From contig NC_058518.1 in NCBI RefSeq assembly GCF_904849725.1, positions 506,651,225 to 506,715,224 of the forward strand: a DNA stretch of 64,000 nucleotides, given 5' to 3'. This document shows positions 34,449 to 44,960 of this stretch, piece by piece; within the stretch, counting starts at the first letter, position 1; each line of letters begins with the position of its first letter. The translations under genes were made by a program, and so were the position numbers. The notes below the pieces were generated by a model that was not told where the DNA came from, did no database searches, and saw only the letters and a list, made by a program, of their open reading frames with translations. Source of the DNA: Hordeum vulgare subsp. vulgare. Lineage: Eukaryota; Streptophyta; Magnoliopsida; Poales; Poaceae.

Positions 34449-35445
34449 GCTGCTCGCTTCCCGCCGCCTTCCGGAGGGCGTGGGGCACGGATAGAATAAT
34501 GAAAGGAGGGAAACTAATGTGCGGGAGCCCCAACGCGGCTGTGTGCAGCCGGTGCAGCTGGCCAGTTATCGTAGTGTGAAATGCAAAAGAAGAAAAAGAA
34601 AAAGAAAAAAGAATAGCGTTGTCATTAACAGATAATCGTCGCCTGATATTTCGTGGCAAAAAATCACCGCAAATACGGAAAAGATATAAATACCAAATAA
34701 GTGTTAACCATATATTAAAAGAAAAAGTCTTTCCCTCTACCGGCAGATCGAACGAGGAACGTCCGCCACCTCCTTCGATCGACCGGTGGCGCGAAGCGAG
34801 GGACAACCGGCAGATCCGTAGGTCGGAGGTTCGACGCTCGCCGGCGGCGAAGCGATGGCGGTGGCAGGCGGCGCCGCCGGTCCTCCCCTGCCTCCATCCT
34901 CCCCCAACCCCGCGCCATCAGCCGCTCGCCCCGACGCCGGCCAGCCCTCCGTACGCCGCTATCAGCCGCGCCGCCGCCCCCGATGCCGGGGAACTCCCCT
35001 CCCCCCACCCCCTCGCATCGCCAGCCGCTCGCCCCTAACGCCTGCCGGCCATCCGGCCGCCGCTAGCCGCATCATGAACGTTGCAAAAATTTCTGCAACC
35101 AGAGCTTTGTTGCAAAAGTTCCTAAAATATGACATTTGTTGTAAAAATTCTACCTAAATCCATCATCCTCTTGAACACATGCGGCAACCTTCACCTTCCA
35201 CGCCATCATGTGCTTCTCGACATCGACCTCAGCACCGACGCACCCCATACACCCAAACTGAACGTTCACCGAGACCCCTGCCGTCATATCATTGTTTCGA
35301 TCGTCTGGTGAAGTCGCCATGGCCTCACGCGTCGTTGCTCCTTCGAAAGGAAGGAACCGCGTGTGCATCGTCGCCTCCTACCTGCCAACGAGGACCCGGG
35401 TTTCTTTTTTTCTTCTTTTTTTCTTTGAATTTAGGTTGCCTACTA
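34449..35445. other. Upstream region of the fucosyltransferase gene
   Basis: Promoter-side DNA. A C-rich island (34740-35060) contains open frames on both strands without recognised domains. It may be an exon or 5' UTR of an unrecognised plus-strand gene, or compositional noise. Confidence 0.3.
34683..34692 (-). promoter_or_regulatory. Possible TATA box of the fucosyltransferase gene
   Basis: TATTTATATC on the minus strand, about 240 bp upstream of the start codon. Position and composition fit; there is no independent support. Confidence 0.3.
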
Positions 35446-35539
35446 CTCCCTCCGTTTCAAAATAAGTGTCGCTGCTTTAGTATAAAATTTGTACTAACTT
35501 AGTATAAAATTTTCGTCACTTATTTTGAGACAGAGAGAG
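35446..35539. mobile_element. Stowaway MITE (94 bp)
   Basis: CTCCCTCCGTTTCAAAATAA and the inverted CTCTCTCTGTCTCAAAATAA, flanked by TA at 35444-35445 and 35540-35541. Internal hairpin around AGTATAAAATTTGTACTAACT. Confidence 0.92.
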
Positions 35540-36015
35540 TACATATGTCATGTTTTTTTATTTGAGAGAGCATAGGTTTTTTTTAGGGGGAGAAGAAAGA
35601 ATGAATGGCTAGTTACCTCATCCTTAAACAGAAACTTCTCGCACAAGCTCAACTCCATCTTCGGCGATGGCTCTCCGGCCGTGGTGGATTAGTGAATCCG
35701 GGGGAGCCGGTGCAGCGGCTCGGCGGAAAAAGGCAGGTGCGCCCGGGTGACACGATTCACCCCACAGATTTGGCGAAATCGCTGGCAGCCAACTAGTGGA
35801 ACCAATGGCAGAGCGGCGGCAGAAGGGGATGGGGAAAGGGCGGGGCTAAAATATCCGTCCCGCCAACCACTTCCCTGGAATACTGGGCACCGTATATGTG
35901 AGCCGGAAACATGTGTTTTCGCGGGTCGAGGAGGGGATTTTGCCGCACCCCTCAAAAAGTTTTACGGGGTGGACGTGTTTGCACGGTCTGGTCGGTCAGC
36001 ATTTTCCGCACAGAC
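35540..36015. other. Unassigned stretch left of the large Copia nest
   Basis: GC-richer from 35690 to 36000. The plus frame 35747-36028 is open but has no known domain. This sequence should join 63669 onward when the Copia element is removed. Confidence 0.3.
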
Positions 36016-36249
36016 TGTTAAATTGTGATCCAAATTCTACCATATTGTACTAGACGTAGTACAAACGGTGTGGGCACTTGCGTTGGTACCGACGCGTATG
36101 AGTACAACTCGTTTACTTGTCCTCCAAAGACTCTTATGTATTGACCCTTATAATGATTGCGTCTTCGTGCGTCCGTGGTTTTCTCCCGTAAGGATTTTCA
36201 AGTAAAAATCTGTGTCTCTCGTGTCTCATTGATCTTATTTTATATAACA
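36016..36249 (+). repeat. 5' LTR of the short-LTR Copia element
   Basis: 234 bp, TG...CA ends, colinear with 63435-63668. Confidence 0.95.
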
Positions 36250-36251
36250 AG

Positions 36252-36264
36252 TGGTATACACAGC
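36252..36264 (+). other. Primer binding site
   Basis: TGGTATACACAGC, two bases inside the 5' LTR, resembles the initiator methionine tRNA complement TGGTATCAGAGC. Confidence 0.6.
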
Positions 36265-36280
36265 TGAGATTCTACAGATA

Positions 36281-36549
36281 CTCCCTCCATTTTTGTTTGT
36301 TGGGCGCAAAATACAATTCTCTGGGACCAAGGCATCCTGGGCGTGGGAGCATCAGGGGCGCCTAACTAACAGCGATAAGAAGCAGCGTGTTCCCACTTGC
36401 ATGCAGAATTGGAAGGAGAAAGGAAAGAGAGCACCGCATGCACCAAACGCCACAATTAATTCTGTGATTAATGAAACACGCCTTAAATCTCTCCTATTCT
36501 GAAAAATCAAGGATTTGAAGATGCGCCCAACAAACAAAAATGGAGGGAG
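36281..36549. mobile_element. Stowaway MITE (269 bp)
   Basis: TIRs CTCCCTCCATTTTTGTTTGT and the inverted match at 36530-36549 are nearly perfect and continue into TTGGGCGCA on both sides. TA flanks are at 36279-36280 and 36550-36551. It is inserted 30 bp inside the Copia leader. Confidence 0.95.
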
Positions 36550-36866
36550 TACAAGATTTGAGACGAGAGAGTTAGCGTTTTCCACACAGCCGCCGCGTCG
36601 GGCGATCTGCCGATCTGAAGCCGGATCGATTTCTGGTGCCGCTGTACGAAGCCGAGACAGACAGGAAATTAAATTCCGCTGCTGCGCCGCCTACAAGTTC
36701 TGCTGCACCGTCGCGTCAAATCGCAAGTGGCGAGTTCCGTTGCTGTTGCGTACACGCTCAAGTTTCGAGGCTACTCCCGGGTACTGTTTTGGCATTGCTA
36801 ATCAACACGATTACCAAGGTCAAGTGTTAGTGCTTGTTTGACGTGAATGAGAGCTGCAGAGCTTAA
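36550..36866 (+). other. Leader segment of the short-LTR Copia element
   Basis: Non-coding leader between two MITEs. Short open frames here have no domain. Confidence 0.5.
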
Positions 36867-36954
36867 GAGGGTGCTTGATACGTTTTAGTCTCATGATTAA
36901 AAGTAATGAGACTAAAACTTGCTAGCCTCACTCATGCTTGGATTCAAGTACTAA

Positions 36955-37227
36955 GGCTGGTCACAATGGGGAGGAACTTAGCAGTAACATCACACACTCC
37001 AATACAACTTTGCTTATGTGGCACGTATTTAATAAAGAGAGAGGTGCTTGTGGTAACTAGCTAAGTTACCGGTACATCACACACTCCAAGAAACAATGAG
37101 TCTATAGCCTAATAAATGCATTGTTGCATGACACTACATACATGGTACTCCCCATTGTGGAGGTAGGAACATAGTCTAGAAAAGTGTGTAGGTTCCTACC
37201 TTATGTTACTCCCCATTGTGACCAGCC
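36955..37227. mobile_element. MITE with GGCTGGTCACAATGGGGAG ends
   Basis: A perfect 19-bp TIR (GGCTGGTCACAATGGGGAG and its inverse at 37209-37227) flanked by TAA on both sides (36952-36954, 37228-37230). 273 bp. Sits inside the Tourist element. Confidence 0.92.
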
Positions 37228-37343
37228 TAAAGAGACTAAAATCAAGTTAATGATCATTTATTATCTTTCAAACCCTTCAATCCAGAACTTGCATGAGGAG
37301 TTAAATGAGGAGAGAGAAGACTAATGCACATTTTAATAGGGGT

Positions 37344-40234
37344 CAGGGCCGGCCCTGGGCCAGGGCAGCAGGGACGACGGCCCGGGGCCCAGGTAAAGTA
37401 GGGGCCCCGAGCTAGTGCTGCAACCTCTAGACACATACAGGGCCCGAGCTTACACGTAGTAATGGCCCAACTTGTCCAGAACGATTTCTTATGCCTGCAC
37501 AAGGCGATCGATCTGAATACCTGATTCCTGCGCGCCGATGCCGGTTCTTTTTCTCGCCTGTTCGCCTCCAGCCCTCCACAAATCGGCCGATCGAGGCACC
37601 GGGCAAGGGGCGATTTCTGCAACAGCGGCCGATGCAGGGATGCAAGGAATTCCTTCATGAGAGAAAGCCAATGAGGTAAATCTATAGATAAATTTATCTT
37701 ATCTAAAGAAACCTCATCTGAAGAAACCTGTGAAAACCTATGTAATGGTATGAACTTCAGGGGTTGTGGTTCGGAATAATCTACGGATGCTGTAGCTGCT
37801 GCCTGCTGGCCATTAACATCCACCAAGTCGTGCAGATCAGCAGATGCTGTTGCTGCCTGTTGACTACTTCTACTGAATACGTAAGTACGTACAGGCTTCT
37901 ACTGAATACGTGAGAGAATGTAGACTAAATTGCATGGAAGAAAATAAGTACAGGCTTCTACTGAATACGTAAGTACGTACAGGCTTCTACTGAATACTCC
38001 AGGCTTGAGTACGTAATTGCAGGGATAAATCTACATGGAGAAAATCTTACATAATTGCTTACAACAACCTGCAGACTTGTGCTTCTTGTTTCTTTGATGA
38101 TTGGAACCAATTTTGTTGCTTTTTACAACCTGCAGGCTTGAGTACTATAACCAATTCTGTTGCTTTTTACAACCTGCAGACCTGTGCTTCTTGTTTCTTT
38201 GATGATTGGAACCCAGATTTTCAATTACTTACAACAAGTCAGCACTCAGCAACCTTCAGCCTTAAGGTGCCTTCACTCCTTTTCTTTCAACATGCTGCCC
38301 AAAAAACATTTATCTGGTTGTGAGAAAAAAAAAAGAGGAAAAAAACAGAGAAGTCCAAGGAATTGCAGAAGGGATCTATGCATAGATATGTTGTAAGGAA
38401 AGAATGTGCTGATAATCTTGAGGAACTAGATGACACTTCTGAAGAACAACAACCTACTGAGAATGAGACCACCATTGTGGAAAATAATGCTCATGAGACT
38501 CTTAATTGTACCCCTGATGTGAGCCATCAAGAACAATTGACTCTAATTGTGAGATGTGTAAACATGGCAAGTGCCACTACAAAAATAAATGAGTATTTTC
38601 TGGAGTTCTTAAAGGTGGATGATACATCAGGACTAGGACTTTATAAAGAGCTAATAAATGCTCTTGGATTGCTTGGTTTGAATGTTAATGATGTTAGAGG
38701 TCAAGGATATGATAATGGTTCGAACATGAAGGGAAAACACCAAGGTGTCCAGAAGAGGTTACTTGAAATAAACCCGAGAGCATTATACATGCCATGTGCT
38801 TGTCACAGCCTGAATTTTACTCTATGTGATATGGCCAAATCTTGCAGCAAAGCTATTACTTTCTTTGGAGTTGTGCAACGGATCTACATATTATTTTCAA
38901 GCTCAACTAAAAGATGGCAGTTATTGCTTGATAATGTTCCAAACCTTACTATTAAATCTCTGTGTAATACTCGTTGGGAGAGTCGGATAAAGAGTGTTCA
39001 AGCTATTAGGTATCAAGCGGCTCAGTTAAGAAAAGCTCTGTTGGAATTGCAGAGAACTTCTAGTGATGACCCCAAAACTAAGAGTGATGCAAAGTCATTG
39101 GTTGCTGCACTTGGAAATTTTGAATTCTTAGTTGGTATGGTCATTTGGCATGATATTTTATTTACTATCAACATGGTCAGTAAGAAGTTGCAGTCTGAGT
39201 TTATGTGCATTGATGTTACCCTTAAGCAAATTGAGGGCGCCATCTCATTTTTTAAGAAGTACAGAGATGACGGCTTTACATCCAGTGTAAATGTTGCAAA
39301 ATCTATTGCATGTGACATGGATATAGAGCATGTATTTCCTGTAAAACGCCATGTTATCAGAAAAAAACACTTTGATGAAACTAATGACATGGAAGAAAAT
39401 AATCAAATGGGAGAAGCACAAGCAGTTGCGGAGGAATCATTTAGAGTAAAATACTTTCTTGTGATGATAGATGTTGCAGTTAATTCACTGACCACCAGAT
39501 TTGATGAGCTTAAGTCATTTGGGAGTATATTTGGCTTCTTATTCAACTCTAAAAAGTTGAAATCCTTGGATGAGACTGATTTGAGAAGATGTTGCACTAA
39601 TTTTGCAAAGACCTTTTCTCATGAAAAAATTCGGGAGATGTTGACTTAGATGATTTTGTTTCTGAACTGAAAGTGTTGCAGATGACATTGCCAAATACAC
39701 TCATGCCGGGTGATCAAATATATGAGTTTGTTAGAGCTGCAGACTGTTATCCAAACGTATCAATTGCTTATCGAATTCTCTTAACTGTGCCTGTGACAGT
39801 TGCATCAGCCGAACGAAGTTTTTCAAAATTGAAGTTATTGAAAAATTATTTGAGGTCAACTATGTCGCAAGAAAGATTGAATGGATTGGCAATATGTTGT
39901 ATTGAGAAGGATGTGTTGGATAACATCGATCTTGACACTATCATTAATGATTTTGCGTCAAAGAATGCACGGAGGAGCCGTTTCTCATGATCAACGAAGG
40001 CTTGCAGGTTTGTTAGCGTCATATATTTTTGTTTATGCTATGTAACTTCTATGGTATATGATGAAGTATGAAGTTGTTATCATATATTAGTTAACAAGAA
40101 AAATTACCACTTTTATTGTAGCTTTGCAAAAAAAAAACTATCAATATATGGAATCTTTTTTTTCCTCCTATGTCGCCTTGGGCCCATTTATTTGACTTCG
40201 CCCCGGGGCCTCCGAAACTTCAGGACCGGCCCTG
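37344..40234 (+). mobile_element. hAT transposon with a decayed transposase
   Basis: 2,891 bp. The left end CAGGGCCGGCCCTGGG and the inverted right end CAGGGCCGGTCCTG, with a perfect 8-bp TSD ATAGGGGT (37336-37343, 40235-40242). An 8-bp TSD and CAGGGCCGG ends define hAT. Interior repeats (CTTCTACTGAATACG units at 37865-38000 and a 104-bp duplication at about 38073/38177) precede the transposase relic. Confidence 0.95.
38291..39990 (+). pseudogene. hAT transposase (DUF4371 / hAT dimerisation type)
   Basis: The likely start is the ATG at 38291 ([13 protein letters not shown]). An A-run at about 38323 shifts the frame into the 428-residue ORF 38363-39649, which holds a DUF4371-like RNase H-fold region: [16 protein letters not shown], then [15 protein letters not shown], then [11 protein letters not shown] second shift near 39640 leads to 39673-39990 with the C-terminal hAT dimerisation domain (VPVTVASAERSFSKLKLLK, RSTMSQERLNGLA). 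Between the acidic N-terminal part and the [10 protein letters not shown] segment there is little room for the usual TTF-type zinc finger, so an internal deletion is likely. Two shifts and the deletion make this copy inactive. Confidence 0.88.
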
Positions 40235-40375
40235 ATAGGGGTATCCCTGACTAAAAGATTTTAGCCTCAAGACTAGTTTTAGCCTCTTTTTAGTTAGAGG
40301 TGCTTGGAACTTTAGCCTTTTGTAGAGACTAGTTTTAGTCAAACTAGTTTTAGTCTGTTGGATCCAAGCACCCTC

Positions 40376-40674
40376 TAAATCAGGAGCTGCTTGCTAGCGG
40401 CCACGACAGGAGCTGCTGCTGCTGAGTTGCCGTCGCTGTCCGCTGTTACTCACGTCAAGTTGCTGCTGCACCGCGAGTTGCCCTGCTCGTTCAAGTCCCG
40501 AGGAGACCAGGCTGATCTATAGATCAGATTTTTTGTTTGGTTCGTTCTCAATTGCTACGTCTACCCGAAGAGGTACCAAGTGCTATTTATCCTATTCCGT
40601 TTCATCCGCATATTAATTCTATCTAGAATTTTCTGCCGGCTTGTAATACTTTGTGTACATAGATTTATCTACTC
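40376..40674 (+). other. Leader of the short-LTR Copia element, second part
   Basis: CTG-rich leader between the Tourist insertion and the gag start. No ORF. Confidence 0.5.
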
Positions 40675-43150
40675 ATGGCATTCATGAAGTACGATCTTTC
40701 GCTGCTGGACCGTGACACAAGGTTTACCCTATGACAAGTCAAGATGCGCGCGTTGTTGGCGCAGGCCGACTATGATGATGCACTGGATAGTTTTGGGAAG
40801 AACAGAATTGAGGATTGGACTGCTGAGGAGAAAAGAAGGGACCGTAAGGCTTTGTCACAAATTCAACTCCATTTGCATAATAATATTTTGCAGGAAGTTT
40901 TGAGCGAGAAAACTGCCGCCGCTCTATGGTTAAAGCTGGAAGGGATTTGTATGACAAAAGATCTCACCAGCAAGATGCATCTGAAGCAAAAATTATTCAT
41001 GCACAGGTTATCCGAGAGAGGTAATGTTTTGAATCATATTTCAGAATTTAAAGAAATCATATTCGATCTAGTTGCAATGGAGGTTACATATGATGAAGAA
41101 GATACTGTTTTAATGTTACTTTGTTCGATGCCAAGTTCTTATACCAATTTTCGAGACACCATATTATATAGCCGTGATACTCTCATGCTTAATGAAGTTT
41201 ATGAAGCTTTGAACTCTAAAGAGAAGATGAAATTAATGGTGCCTCATGATGGTTTAAGTTCATCCCAGTCCGAGGGATTATCTGTTCGTGGCAGGACAAA
41301 GGAGAAGAACTCACATAATGGAAACCGTGGCAAAACTAAGAACGGCCAGAGGGGTCGGTCGCAATCCAGAGACAAGAAGCAGTCTTGCAGGTATTGCAAG
41401 AGAGACGAACATGACATCTCAGAATGTTTCAAGTTGCAGAACAAGGAAAAAAGGAATGGTACGTATAAATCGAAAGGTAACAAACAAGGTGAAAATTCTG
41501 CTAATGTTGCTCGTGATGATAGTTTCGATGATGCTCTTGTTGTTATTGCTGGATGTGCTGGGACCAATGATGAGTGGGTACTTGACACTGCGTGTACTTT
41601 TCATATGTACCCACATAGAGATTGGTTTACTACTTTTGATTCTACTACTGCTACTGGTTCCGTTTTGGGTTTCGATAATTCACCATGCAAGATTGAAGGC
41701 ATAGGTTCCATTCGAATCAAGATGTTTGATGGCACAATCAGAACTTTGACAGATGTTCGGTATATTCCAAAGATGAAGAGAAATCTTATCTCTGTGAGTG
41801 CCCTTGATGCAAGGGGTACAAGTATTCAGGTAGAGATAGTGTTTTGAAGGTCACCAAAGGTTCTCTCATTGTGACGAAAGGTGACTTAAGTTCGGCCAAT
41901 GGTCTTTATTACCTTCGAGGTTCTACCGTTTCAGGTAACGCCACTCCGGTTATTTCAAAGAATTCTGATTGTGATGCTTCTAACCTTTGGCATATGTGTC
42001 TTGGACATATGAGTGAACTTGGTTTGGCAGAGTTAAATAAGAGAGGTCTTCTTAAAGGATATCAAACTGGTAAATTGAAATTTTGTGAGCATTGTATCTT
42101 CGGCAAGCACAAGAGGGTGAAGTTCAACACTTCTACTCATACAACTGAAGGTATTCTTGATTATGTGCATTCTGATTTATGGGGACCATCTCGCAAAAAG
42201 TCATTAGGTGGTGCTAGTTACATGTTGACTATTATTGATGATTATTCGAGAAAGGTTTGGCCTTATTTCTTCAAGCATAAATGGCAAGCTTTCTCAGCTT
42301 TTAAGGAGTGGAAGATTATGATTGAGAGACAAACTGAAAAGAAGGTAAAAATACTTCACACTGATAATGGTATGGAATTCTGTTCTAAGCAATTTGGGAA
42401 TTATTGCAAGTCTGAAGGCATTGTCAAACACCACACCGTTCCTTATACTCCTCAGCAAAACGGTGTTGCTGAGCGTATGAACAGGACAATTATTTCCAGA
42501 GCCCGTTGCATGTTGTCCAATGCAGGTTTGCATAGACATTTTTGGGATGAGGCCGCTTCCATTGCTTGTTATCTCATCAACCGTTCACTATCTATTCCTC
42601 TTAGTAAGAAAACTCCAACTGAGGTATGGTCTAGTTCACCTGTTGATTATTCAGAGTTGAGAGTTTTTGGTTGCACTGCTTATGCTCATGTTGATAATGG
42701 AAAGTTGGAGCCTAGGGCTGTTAAGTGCATGTTTCTTGGTTATAAATCTGGTGTTAAAGGTTTTAAATTGTGGAATCCTGAAACACAAAAGATTGTTATT
42801 AGCAGGAACGTTATCTTTAATGAATCTGCTATGTTACATGATGTTCCATCTACTAATGTTCCTCTTGAGAGTGAACAACAGTCTACTGTTCAACAGCCTA
42901 CTGTTCAAGTGAAGCATGTTATTGATTCAGGTGATACCTCTGATAAGGAAAATGTTGATGCACATGATGAACCCGTCTTTGATGATGAACATGTCACTCC
43001 AAATCAGCCTATTGTTCCATCCGGTTGGAATCTCGCACGTGACAGAGTTAGGCGGGGTATTAATGCACCTGAAAGGTTAATTGAGGAGTGCAATATTGTT
43101 TCTTTTGCTTTATCTGTTGCAGAAGAAATTGAATGTAATGCTGAGCCTTC
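40675..43150 (+). pseudogene. Gag, protease and integrase part of the short-LTR Copia polyprotein
   Basis: The frame starts at ATG 40675 and has a TGA at 40732-40734. It then runs open to 41847 through a UBN2-type gag, the CX2CX4HX4C knuckle CRYCKRDEHDISEC, and a protease DTA motif (WVLDTACTFHMY). One base is missing near 41815, which moves the reading to frame 41844-43150. That part has the integrase HHCC region (WHMCLGHMSELG, then FCEHCIFGKHKR) and the core with HTDNGMEFC and TPQQNGVAERMNRT. The minus-strand BARE/Angela element then interrupts it at 43150, duplicating CCTTC. The apparent ORF continuation to 43256 is read-through into that LTR. Confidence 0.92.
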
Positions 43151-44908
43151 TGTTGGGGAACGTCGCATGGGAAACAAAAAATTTCCTACGCGCACGAAAA
43201 CCTATCATGGTGATGTTCATCTACAAGGGGGATTTCAGATCTACGTACCCTTGTAGATCGCACAGCAGGAGCGTTAATAAACGCGGTTGATGTAGTGGAA
43301 CGTCCTCACGTCCCCCGATCCGCCCCGCGAACCGTCCCACGAACCGTCCCGCGATCCGCTCCGATCTAGTGCCGAACGGACGACACCTCCGCGTTCAGCA
43401 CACGTACAGCTCGACGATGATCTCAGCCTTCTTGATCCAGCAAGAGAGACAGAGAGGTAGATGAGTTCTCCGGCAGCGTGATGGCGCTCCAGAGGTTGGT
43501 GGTGATCTAATCTCAGCAGGGCTCCGCCCGAGCTCCGCAGAAACGCGATCTAGAGGAAAAACCGTGGAGGTATGTGGTCGGGCTGCCGTGGAAAAGTTGT
43601 CTCAAGGAGCCCCAAGGGGTTCGGCCGATGGGGGGGAGGAGGAGTCCTCCTCCAATCCTAGTCCAACTAGGATTGGAAGGTGGAGTCCTCCGCTTCCTTC
43701 CCACTTCCCCTTTTTTTTCTCCTTTGATTTTCTATCTCCCTGCGCAGGGGCCTCTCTGGGCTTGCCCACCAGCCCACTAAGGGCTGGTGCGGCACCCCTA
43801 AGGCCTATGGGATTTCCCGGGGTGGGCTGCCCCCCCCCCCCCCCCCGGTGAACATCCGGAACCCATTCGTCATTCCCGGTAATTCCGAAAACCTTCCGGT
43901 AATCAAATGAGGTCATCCTATATATCAATCTTCGTCTTCGGACCATTTCAGAAATCCTCGTGACATCTGTGATCTCATCCTGGACTCCGAACAACATTCG
44001 TTAACCAACCATATAACTCAAATACGCATAAAACAACGTCGAACCTTAAGTGTGCAGACCCTGCGGGTTCGAGAACTATGTAGACATGACCCGAGGGACT
44101 CCTCGGTCAATATCCAATAGCGGGACCTGGATGCCCATATTGGATCCTACATATTCTACGAAGATCTTATCGTTTGAACCTCAGTGCCAAAGATTCATAT
44201 AATCCCGTATGTCATTCCCTTTGTCCTTCGGTATGTTACTTGCCCGAGATTCGATCGTCAGTATCCGCATACATATTTCAATCTCGTTTACCGACAAGTC
44301 TCTTTACTCGTTCCGTAATACAAATCCTGCAACTTACACTAAGTCACATTGCTTGCAAGGCTTGTGTGTGATGTTGTATTACCGAGTGGGCCCCGAGATA
44401 CCTCTCCGTCACACGGAGTGACAAATCCCAGTCTTGATCCATACTAACTCAACGGACACCTTCGAAGATACATGTAGAGCATCTTTATAGCCACCCAGTT
44501 ACGTTGTGATGTTTGATACACACAAAGTATTCCTCCGGTGTCAGTGAGTTATATGATCTCATGGTCATAGGAATAAATACTTGACACGCAGAAAACAGTA
44601 ACAACAAAATGACACGATCAACATGCTACGTCTATTAGTTTGGCTCTAGTCCATCACATGATTCTCCCAATGATGTGATACAGTTATCAAGCAACAACAC
44701 CTTGCACATAGTCAGAAGACCCTGACTATCCTTGATCAACTGGCTAGCCAACTGGAGGCTTGCTAGGGACAGTGTTTTGTCTATGTATCCACACATGTAT
44801 CTAAGTCTTCATTCAACACAATTATAGCATGGACAATAAACTATTATCTTGACATAGGAATTATAATAATAACTTATTTATCATTGCCTCTAGGGCATAA
44901 TTCCAACA
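43151..44908 (-). repeat. 3' LTR of the second BARE/Angela element, lacking its TATA region
   Basis: 1,758 bp. Compared with its partner, the stretch containing CCTCCGTATATATAGGG is missing at 43601-43605, where the sequence jumps from TCTCAA directly to GGAGCCCC. A C-run is at 43831-43847. Confidence 0.93.
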
Positions 44909-44928
44909 GTCTCCCACTTGCACTAGAG
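44909..44928 (-). other. Polypurine tract of the second BARE/Angela element
   Basis: CTAGTGCAAGTGGGAGAC on the minus strand next to the 3' LTR, identical to the tract at 5782-5801. Confidence 0.85.
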
Positions 44929-44960
44929 TCAATAATCTAGCCCTCACATCACCATGCGAA

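Larger units (their letters stand above)
36867..40375. mobile_element. Tourist element, enlarged by two further insertions
   Basis: Ends GAGGGTGCTTGATACG and the inverted GAGGGTGCTTGGATCC, flanked by TAA (36864-36866, 40376-40378). Without the inner MITE and the hAT element it is only about 340 bp. It is full of TTTAGTCTC/GAGACTAAA dyads. Confidence 0.88.

Noticed and set aside
43151..43256. C-terminal end of the 470-codon ORF 41844-43256
   Set aside because: From 43151 it is read-through into the inserted LTR; the true reading continues at 61784.
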